DNA of 20,585 bases from assembly GCA_036260415.1 (NCBI GenBank), contig DASZZX010000106.1, forward strand, positions 1 to 20,585, given 5' to 3'. A model generated the notes under the pieces. That model saw nothing but the letters and a program-made list of their open reading frames with translations. It was not told the DNA's origin and searched no databases. Shown here piece after piece: positions 15,963 to 20,585 of the stretch. This DNA is from DASZZX01 sp036260415. GTDB taxonomy: Bacteria > Actinomycetota > Nitriliruptoria > Nitriliruptorales > JAHWKO01. The position numbers and the translations under genes were made by a program. Within the stretch, counting starts at the first letter, position 1, and every line of letters starts with the position of its first letter.

Positions 15963-16642
15963 GGTTCGGCTCCTGCCAGATGCTCCAGCAAGCCGTTCTG
16001 GAGCACGAACGCGGCGGCCTGCAGCCGCGAGTGGACGTCGAGCTTACCGAGCAGGTTGTGGACGTGGGTGCGGGCGGTCTCCGGGCTGATCACCAGCCGG
16101 CGCGCGATCGCGTCGTTGGTCGCTCCGTGGGCGAGCAGGCCGAGGACCTCACGCTCCCGGGGGGTCAAGCGCGACAGCACCCGCATGGCGACGTCCTGCT
16201 CCCGGCGGCGGTGGATGAGGTGTGACAGGAGCCCGCCCAGCATGCGCGGCGGGATGACGACCTCCCCGCGGTGGATCGCCCGGGTGGAGTCGATGAAGCG
16301 CGCGAGCGGACAGTCCTTGGTCAGGAAGCCGCTGGCGCCCGCCTCGATGGCCCGCAGCAGCAGGCCGGTCTCCTCCTCGTCGGCGAGGAGCAGGGCCCGG
16401 CAGTGGGGCACACGGTCGCGGATGCGTCGCACCACGTCGATGCCGTCGGTCCCGGGGAGGTTGACCTCCACGAACGCGACGTCGGGACGCACCCGCTCCG
16501 CTGTGGCCACGGCCTCGTTGGCATCGGCCGCCTCGGCGACGATGCGCAGGTCCGGCTCGCTCTCCATCACTGTGCGCAGCGCCTCGCGGAACAACGACCG
16601 CGCCTCGACCAGCATGACGCGGACCTGCCCATCGACCTGCAC
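15959..16642 (-). CDS. Orphan NarL/LuxR-type response regulator with atypical receiver
   Basis: A 227-aa transcription regulator with an N-terminal receiver (about 7-120) and a C-terminal LuxR helix-turn-helix (159-215: LTPREREVLGLL, NDAIARRL, SPETARTHVHNLLGKL). The receiver lacks key chemistry. The acidic pair after strand 1 reads VEAR (13-15) instead of a DDH-like motif, the phosphoacceptor Asp is Glu (E59 in FVEVNLPG), and the switch Thr/Ser is Ala (A87). The Lys (K109 in LTKD) is kept. Regulation by phosphorylation is therefore unlikely. No histidine kinase is adjacent. Its own promoter region carries the palindrome found before five other transcripts, so it is the best candidate for the factor that binds it. 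Confidence 0.9.
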   Translation of the reverse strand: MQVDGQVRVMLVEARSLFREALRTVMESEPDLRIVAEAADANEAVATAERVRPDVAFVEVNLPGTDGIDVVRRIRDRVPHCRALLLADEEETGLLLRAIEAGASGFLTKDCPLARFIDSTRAIHRGEVVIPPRMLGGLLSHLIHRRREQDVAMRVLSRLTPREREVLGLLAHGATNDAIARRLVISPETARTHVHNLLGKLDVHSRLQAAAFVLQNGLLEHLAGAEP

Positions 16643-16673
16643 GGTGGCCCGTCCCTCGGTGATCCCGCCGCCG

Positions 16674-16728
16674 AGGCTAAAGCGGTGCCGAGCCGGGGCA
16701 TCCGGCCCTGACCGTATCCTCGCTACGT
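16674..16728 (-). promoter_or_regulatory. Palindromic operator plus -10 for the response regulator/PqqD transcript
   Basis: A degenerate palindrome, CCGTAT-CCTCG-CTACGT, at 16712-16728 keeps the CGTA-N7-TACG core. On the minus strand TAGCCT at 16679-16674 fits TANNNT, with its centre 43.5 bp from the palindrome centre. The response regulator ATG at 16642 follows about 32 nt later. The site suggests autoregulation. Confidence 0.55.
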
Positions 16729-16759
16729 CCCGACGGCGATGGCCCTTCTACGCCACGGG

Positions 16760-16815
16760 CCGTAGTCGCACTACCCGCGCCACCGCACAGGGGGGGCCCG
16801 CCCCCCACGTACCGT
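16760..16815 (+). promoter_or_regulatory. Palindromic operator plus -10 for the PqqD/nucleotidyltransferase transcript
   Basis: A second site in the same divergent region, CCGTAG-TCGCA-CTACCC at 16760-16776, points rightward. TACCGT at 16810-16815 fits TANNNT and is centred 44.5 bp downstream. The ATG at 16855 follows 39 nt later. An additional inverted half-site CTACG at 16748-16752 is adjacent. Confidence 0.55.
16790..16806 (+). other. G6/C6 hairpin in the promoter spacer
   Basis: A run of seven G, then CCCG, then six C can pair as a very stable short stem. It lies between the palindrome at 16760-16776 and the -10 hexamer at 16810-16815, so it is upstream of the inferred transcript start and is not an attenuator for the rightward operon. 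It has no U-tract and is probably not a terminator. Its role is unknown; a structural or protein-binding role is possible. Confidence 0.4.
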
Positions 16816-16854
16816 CGGTGCGATCCGGGGCAGCCTGGCTGTCGTCGCTGGAGG

Positions 16855-17136
16855 ATGGTGCACGTTCCACGCTACCGACGATCGGCCCACGTGCTGTGGC
16901 GCAACGTGGGGCACGAGGTCGTGCTGGCGTCCCCGTCGGGTGAGGGATTCGAGGTGCTGACCGGCGCCGGCGGGCAGGCCTGGCGAGCGTTGGAGACCGC
17001 GCGCAGCGCGGCCGAGCTGACAGTGGAGCTGGCGGCCTGGTTCGCCAACACGCCAGCCCGCATCGGAGCCGAAGTCGACAGCCTGCTCACCGCCCTGCAC
17101 GCCCGCGGTCTGGTGGAGCGGGCCGATGACGGCTGA
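16855..17136 (+). CDS. Second PqqD-like protein
   Basis: A 93-aa protein with the PqqD pattern: EVVLASPSGEGFEVLTGAGG, then AWRALETARSAAELTVELA and a C-terminal EVDSLLTALHARGLVERAD. It is clearly divergent from the PqqD-like protein at 15681 (no LLN-x-TA-x-x-IW). It corresponds to the PqqD-related member that accompanies HPrK-related kinases and PF14907 nucleotidyltransferases in HPr-rel-A-type loci, as I recall those definitions. A GGAGG immediately abuts ATG 16855, so GTG 16858 or GTG 16891 may be the real start. Its 3' end overlaps the nucleotidyltransferase start by 11 nt. A role as a substrate or peptide adaptor is inferred. Confidence 0.75.
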   Translation: MVHVPRYRRSAHVLWRNVGHEVVLASPSGEGFEVLTGAGGQAWRALETARSAAELTVELAAWFANTPARIGAEVDSLLTALHARGLVERADDG

Positions 17137-18241
17137 CGCCAGCGCGTTCGCGACCGAGGTGGCCGCCGTGGGCCTGGCGGGGGGATCGTCCGTCCTGCGC
17201 CGCCCGGCCGGCACGTGGGACGCGGCGGTGGAGCTCCTGGCACGCGAGCGCCTGACCGGCCTGGCGGTGGAGGCAGTGCTGGAGGGCCGGCTCGAGCTGT
17301 CGGCGTCGCAGGCGGACGAGCTGCTGGCCGCCCACCAGCAGGCGATGGCCAGAGCGCTCGACCACGAACGTGTCCTCGTGGCGGTCGGTGGCGCCCTGCA
17401 GGACGCGGGCGTCGGCGTCGCGGTGCTCAAGGGTCCCGCCTTCGCGCACTGCTTCTACCGTGATCCGGCCGCACGCCCGTTCGCCGACCTGGATCTGATG
17501 GTCGCCGCCGACGACTGGCGGCGCTCGTGCACGCTGCTGGAGGACCTGGGCTACCGGCGCCTGCAGCCGGAGCCGCGCGCGGGTTTCGACGAGCGCTTCG
17601 GCAAGGCGGCGACGCACCGCGACGCAGCCGGCCGCACCGTGGACCTGCACCGCACGCTGGTCGTCGGCCCCTTCGGGTTGTGGATCCGGCCGGAGGAGCT
17701 GCTGGCGCGACTCCAGGCGTTCGAGCTGGGAGGTCGCCGGTTCCTCCGCCTGGACGACACGGGGTCGCTGCTCAACGCCTGCGTGCACGCGTCGCTGGGG
17801 TGGTGGCCACCGTCGCTGCTGGCGGTGCGCGACGTGGCCCAGATCGCACTGAACGCCGACGTCGACTGGGGACGCTTCGCGGCCTGGACCGAGCGGTGGC
17901 GTCTGGGCGTGGTGGTCGCCGACGCCTTCCGCACCGTGGAACGGCTCCTGCGCCTGCCTGTCCCCCCTCCCGTGCACCGGCTGGTCACGGCGGGGAGGCC
18001 ACCGCGCGAACGGCGCCTGCTCTCCGCCTACCAGGGGCAGACCCGCGCGCACAGCGGTCCCGCCCTCGCCACGCTCGCCGCCATCCCCGGCGTCGCGGCC
18101 AAGGCCGGGTACCTGCGGGCGCTGCTGCTGCCCGACCGCCGCTTCCTGGCCGCCCGCGCGCCCGGACAGCCGTCCTCCTACCTGCGGCGCTGGGCGATCC
18201 CCGCCCGGTGGCTGACGCGGTCGCGCCGGCCCGGCACCTGA
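17126..18241 (+). CDS. Nucleotidyltransferase family protein (PF14907, NTP_transf_5)
   Basis: A 371-aa member of the uncharacterised nucleotidyltransferase family. A helical N-terminal part with ERLTGLAVEAVL precedes the core: AVLKGPAFAHCFY (99-111), RPFADLDLMV (117-126) with metal-binding D121 and D123, and VDLHRTL (172-178), whose His and Asp complete the site. A long helical C-terminal half follows. Relatives occur in EPS/HPr-rel loci and beside kinases in Bacillales lasso-peptide clusters, where they are implicated in modifying a phosphorylated peptide. The chemistry here is unproven. It overlaps the preceding PqqD-like gene, implying a working pair. A 180-bp gap with its own operator separates it from the Tat-protein gene. 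Confidence 0.88.
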   Translation: MTADASAFATEVAAVGLAGGSSVLRRPAGTWDAAVELLARERLTGLAVEAVLEGRLELSASQADELLAAHQQAMARALDHERVLVAVGGALQDAGVGVAVLKGPAFAHCFYRDPAARPFADLDLMVAADDWRRSCTLLEDLGYRRLQPEPRAGFDERFGKAATHRDAAGRTVDLHRTLVVGPFGLWIRPEELLARLQAFELGGRRFLRLDDTGSLLNACVHASLGWWPPSLLAVRDVAQIALNADVDWGRFAAWTERWRLGVVVADAFRTVERLLRLPVPPPVHRLVTAGRPPRERRLLSAYQGQTRAHSGPALATLAAIPGVAAKAGYLRALLLPDRRFLAARAPGQPSSYLRRWAIPARWLTRSRRPGT

Positions 18242-18271
18242 GGACCGTTTGCTCGGGCTCTGCGGCCTGTC

Positions 18272-18288
18272 GCGTAGGGAATCTACGC
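18272..18288 (+). promoter_or_regulatory. Perfect palindromic operator upstream of the Tat-protein gene
   Basis: GCGTAG-GGAAT-CTACGC is a perfect inverted repeat with the same arms as the site at 11251. It is 133 bp before ATG 18422. No TANNNT lies at the usual 43-45 bp; the nearest is TAGCGT at 18345-18350, centred about 67 bp away, roughly two helical turns further. A degenerate second copy (GCGTGA-N5-CTACCT, 18329-18345) lies between. Confidence 0.62.
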
Positions 18289-18421
18289 ACCGCCCGCTCG
18301 GCGAGTTGCGACGTTCCTGCGATGGCAAGCGTGAGGCGCCTACCTAGCGTCGCCACCGTCGATCGAGAGACGCGAGCCGAGACGCCAATCAGGCGGGACG
18401 GCCGCCGCACAGGAGAAGCTG

Positions 18422-19126
18422 ATGACCGACGAGATCAACGAAGCCCCACACCCGCTGGCAACCGACCAGAGCCGCCGCGACTTCCTGAAGCGCTCAGCAG
18501 CGACCGGGGCGCTGATGTGGAGCGCTCCGGCGATCCTCAGCCTGCCAGGCGGAGGGGCGTGGGCCAACCAGTACCCATGTCCGTGTCCCGGCTGTGACGC
18601 CCAGGCGACGGCAGCTTCGATCGGCCAGTTGGCCCTGGTGCGTTCCGATTCGGGCTGTCAGTGCCTGGCCAACGCGACGCTGGGTTCAGGGACCCCCAGC
18701 CTCAGCGCGCAGGTGGCCTGCGCCGAGGCCAACGACGCGGCGTGCACGGCCCGCGCGTTCCTCGCAGGCGTGCGCATCCAGATCGGACTCAACACGTTCA
18801 TCACGGCGACCACGCTGTCCTCGTGCGTCGACTGCGGCACCGGCAATTCGTTCGTCGCCGACCTCGCCCTGCTGGTCGGCAGCCAATCGACCCCGCTGCA
18901 GTTGAGCGCGAACTGCAACGGGACCGTGCTGGGGCTCGGCAACCTCGCCACCGCGGTGTTCAACGAGCAGACCTGCGCCAACGGTGTGCTCACGGTCAAC
19001 GCCCTGCGCGTGACCGTCCTCGGCATCGACGTCATCGTCGGCCAGTCCAAGGCCGGTGCGGCCGGATGCCCGTGCCAGGCCTGCGCGCAGGCTCGGTGCA
19101 CGCCCCCGAGGGAGCGCCTCTGCTGA
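18422..19126 (+). CDS. Tat-exported cysteine-rich protein, choice-of-anchor-P-like
   Basis: A 234-aa protein starting at ATG 18422 (AGGAGA 5 nt upstream). It has a twin-arginine signal SRRDFLKRS (17-25), the hydrophobic stretch ATGALMWSAPAILSL and a probable cleavage after GGAWA. The mature part has 16 cysteines. Near its C-terminus, VFNEQTCANGVLTVNALRV (broken motif) and VIVGQSKAG match the conserved NEQ/VNAL/VIVG signature of choice-of-anchor-P surface proteins. The motif CPCxxC occurs at both ends of the mature chain (CPCPGC 53-58 and CPCQAC near the C-terminus). Tat export implies folding, cofactor loading or modification in the cytoplasm. It lies between the nucleotidyltransferase and kinase genes and could be their substrate (inference). 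No sortase or exosortase tail is seen. Confidence 0.8.
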   Translation: MTDEINEAPHPLATDQSRRDFLKRSAATGALMWSAPAILSLPGGGAWANQYPCPCPGCDAQATAASIGQLALVRSDSGCQCLANATLGSGTPSLSAQVACAEANDAACTARAFLAGVRIQIGLNTFITATTLSSCVDCGTGNSFVADLALLVGSQSTPLQLSANCNGTVLGLGNLATAVFNEQTCANGVLTVNALRVTVLGIDVIVGQSKAGAAGCPCQACAQARCTPPRERLC

Positions 19127-19143
19127 CGCTCTGACGAGTGGGC

Positions 19144-19179
19144 GGAGCGCCGGCCTCAGGGCCGGCGCTCCTTCCTTTT
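19144..19179 (+). terminator. Strong intrinsic terminator after the Tat-protein gene
   Basis: A perfect 12-bp stem (19144-19155 with 19160-19171, GGAGCGCCGGCC and its complement) closes on a TCAG loop and is followed by the T-rich TTCCTTTT. It lies 17 bp after the stop codon and ends the Tat-protein transcript, so the downstream kinase needs its own promoter, which is present. Confidence 0.92.
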
Positions 19180-19235
19180 CCTGCCGGACCGACGGGCCGG
19201 CCTGTCCACCGTCGTCGAGAACCGTCGTCCTCCGG

Positions 19236-19290
19236 GCGTAGCCCATCTACCGCGGCCACCCCAGGTCCACCACCGCATCACCCGTAGTGT
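19236..19290 (+). promoter_or_regulatory. Palindromic operator plus -10 for the HPrK-related kinase
   Basis: GCGTAG-CCCAT-CTACCG at 19236-19252 has one mismatch region in the right arm. TAGTGT at 19285-19290 fits TANNNT, centred 43.5 bp downstream. The GTG at 19318 follows 27 nt later with AGGAG at 19304-19308, so the leader is short. No consensus -35 is seen. Confidence 0.6.
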
Positions 19291-19317
19291 TCGCCGCAAC
19301 GGCAGGAGCGACAGCAC

Positions 19318-20205
19318 GTGATGGGCGGGCGCCAGCAGGAGTCCGGGACGTACGAGGCCACCTTCCGGTTGCTGTCCCACCAGTTCTCCGTCCGTACGAC
19401 GTCTTCCTCGATCGCCACGGTGGTCGAGCGCACGTTCGGGGCCTTCCGGGTCGACGCAGCTCCCGGGATCCCGGCGTACACGCTCACCGAGGACCTGGCC
19501 CCCGACCCGCCCCGCTTCCGCGTCGGCCTCGACGGCTCCGACGTGCTCGACACGGAGGCGCCGGGGCGGGCCATCGACTTCTTCGTCTGGGACGTCATGC
19601 GCGCGGTCACCGACCGGTGCACCGACCTGCTCCTGCTGCACGCGGGCGTGGTCGCCAACGACGCGGGCGCGATCCTCCTGCCGGCGACGTCGGGTTCGGG
19701 CAAGACCACGCTCGTGGCCGGCCTGGTCGACGCCGGCTTCGCCTACCTGTCCGACGAGGTGGCGGCCATCGACCCGGCCACGCTGGTCGTGCGTGGCTTC
19801 CCCGTCGCCCTGTCGGTGAAGCATGGATCGTTCGCCGTCCTCTCCCATCTGCTTCCCGATCTTCCTTCCAGCGTGCGCCGCTTCCTCGACGGACGACTGC
19901 CGCTGCGCCCCGACGACATCCGCCGCGACGCGCTGGGCGGTCCGGCACCGCTGCGGCTGGTCGTCAGTCCACGCTACGAACCCGGCGCCGTCACCAGGCT
20001 GCGGCCGTGCTCACGGGCGCAGGCCCTGGCCGACGTCGCGACCAACGCCTTCAACCTCGAGCGGTTCGGTCGTCGCGGCTTCGACCTGCTCGCCCGACTG
20101 GTCGAGCCGGCTGCGTCCTACCGGCTCGTCGTGGGTGACCTCGACGCCGCCGTGGCGGCCATCAACGCTCTCGCGGCTGACGCACCGTCCCGCGCCGCGT
20201 CGTGA
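19318..20205 (+). CDS. HPr kinase-related serine kinase (HprK-rel-A type)
   Basis: A 295-aa P-loop protein related to the C-terminal kinase domain of HPr kinase/phosphorylase. It has LLLLHAGVVAND with H109, the Walker A loop TSGSGKTT (124-131), FAYLSDEVAAID with acidic D146-E147, and FPVALSVKHGSF (161-172), matching the PxPxxLK region of the family. The HprK signature of true HPr kinases and the HPr-recognition part are absent, so the substrate is probably not HPr. Relatives are found in EPS-linked HPr-rel-A systems and, as tailoring kinases, in some lasso-peptide clusters. GTG 19318 is chosen because AGGAG lies 9 nt before it; ATG 19321 is next. It overlaps the following gene by 4 nt (GTGA). 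Confidence 0.88.
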   Translation: MMGGRQQESGTYEATFRLLSHQFSVRTTSSSIATVVERTFGAFRVDAAPGIPAYTLTEDLAPDPPRFRVGLDGSDVLDTEAPGRAIDFFVWDVMRAVTDRCTDLLLLHAGVVANDAGAILLPATSGSGKTTLVAGLVDAGFAYLSDEVAAIDPATLVVRGFPVALSVKHGSFAVLSHLLPDLPSSVRRFLDGRLPLRPDDIRRDALGGPAPLRLVVSPRYEPGAVTRLRPCSRAQALADVATNAFNLERFGRRGFDLLARLVEPAASYRLVVGDLDAAVAAINALAADAPSRAAS

Positions 20206-20585
20206 CCCCTGCCCGGGAGGCCGCCTCCGGCCGGCGCACGACGTCGGGCCACCCGCGGCTGATCTACCTCGAGACGCTCGACCCGCTGCTCGACGCGGAC
20301 GGCGGGGCGAGCCGCGCGCTGTTCCGCCTGCGGCGCGACTTTCCCTGGGCGCTGCAGGAGGGCTGGGAGCTCGAGCGGTGGGGTCTGTGGCGTCCCGGAC
20401 AGCGGGGGACGCACGACGACGCCGGCCGTCGCATCGGCCTGACCCTCCCCGCCCGCCTCCCGGCCCACCCGGCGCTGGCAGCGGTCGCCTGGCTCGTCCA
20501 CCTGTGGCTGGCCGTCACCCGACCCCCTGGCGTCGCGGTGGCGTACAACCCTTTCACGGGAGCCGGCGTGGCGGCGGCCGGCCTC
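20202..20585 (+). CDS. Probable glycosyltransferase N-terminus, truncated by the window edge
   Basis: An open frame of 128 codons begins at GTG 20202, overlapping the kinase stop by 4 nt, and runs off the right edge. After about 18 variable residues come PRLIYLETLDPLLDADGGASRA and later WLVHLWLAVTRPPG and VAYNPFTGAGVAAAGL (split here for length). That layout suggests the N-terminal Rossmann half of a GT4-type glycosyltransferase, with YNPFTGAG near the substrate cleft, but the decisive C-terminal donor motifs are outside the window. Tight coupling to the kinase supports a joint pathway. Confidence 0.6.
   Translation, partial: MTPAREAASGRRTTSGHPRLIYLETLDPLLDADGGASRALFRLRRDFPWALQEGWELERWGLWRPGQRGTHDDAGRRIGLTLPARLPAHPALAAVAWLVHLWLAVTRPPGVAVAYNPFTGAGVAAAGL

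Noticed and set aside
16855..20205. A lasso-peptide biosynthetic cluster
   Set aside because: Kinase, nucleotidyltransferase and PqqD families match tailoring parts, but no precursor peptide, B2 transglutaminase-like protease or asparagine-synthetase-like cyclase is present in the window.
1..20585. tRNA, rRNA, CRISPR, insertion sequences or attachment sites
   Set aside because: No cloverleaf, rRNA stretch, regular direct repeats, transposase-like protein or terminal inverted repeats were recognised on reading both strands.

Overview
The window is GC-rich DNA (roughly 70 percent) with dense, overlapping genes, GTG and TTG starts, NarL/LuxR-type regulation, TANNNT-like -10 elements and a Tat-secreted choice-of-anchor-type protein. 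This fits an actinomycetote, possibly a deep-branching one; genus cannot be told. No rRNA, tRNA, CRISPR array or mobile element is visible.

Left and centre (about 1-15.6 kb) are a cell-surface polysaccharide (EPS/capsule) locus. After the 5' end of a secreted-protein gene leaving on the minus strand (1-116) come a GT2 glycosyltransferase (466-1401, +) and a long minus-strand block read right to left: GT4 (11309-12376); then a tightly overlapping six-gene run of GT4, DUF3473 polysaccharide deacetylase, SAM methyltransferase, GNAT acyltransferase, ABC ATPase and ABC-2 permease (11081-5274); then three more glycosyltransferases (5099-1461). A plus-strand group holds a second polysaccharide deacetylase, the initiating undecaprenyl-phosphate sugar transferase and a NeuD-like acetyltransferase. 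A membrane-anchored endonuclease/exonuclease/phosphatase-fold protein lies antisense between the last two. The likely sequence of events is priming on undecaprenyl phosphate, sugar addition by several GTs, decoration (acetyl or acyl, methyl, deacetylation) and ABC-type export.

The right part (15.7-20.6 kb) is a regulatory and peptide-modification-like module: a PqqD-like protein translationally coupled to an orphan NarL-type response regulator (minus); divergently, a second PqqD-like protein, a PF14907 nucleotidyltransferase, a Tat-exported cysteine-rich choice-of-anchor-P-like protein, an HPr-kinase-related kinase and the start of another probable glycosyltransferase. This resembles the poorly understood HPr-rel-A constellation linked to EPS loci and shares families with phosphorylated lasso-peptide clusters, but no precursor, B2 protease or cyclase is in the window.

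The main new signal is a palindrome, GCGTAG-N5-CTACGC and variants, found six times and only in intergenic DNA. It precedes the six-gene EPS operon, the three-GT operon, the response regulator, the divergent PqqD/nucleotidyltransferase operon, the Tat protein and the kinase gene. In five of six cases its centre is 43-45 bp upstream of a TANNNT hexamer pointing to the gene. It therefore looks like the operator of one regulon joining polysaccharide synthesis to the PqqD/kinase/Tat-protein module. The encoded response regulator, whose receiver lacks the normal phosphorylation residues and whose own promoter carries the site, is the obvious candidate regulator.
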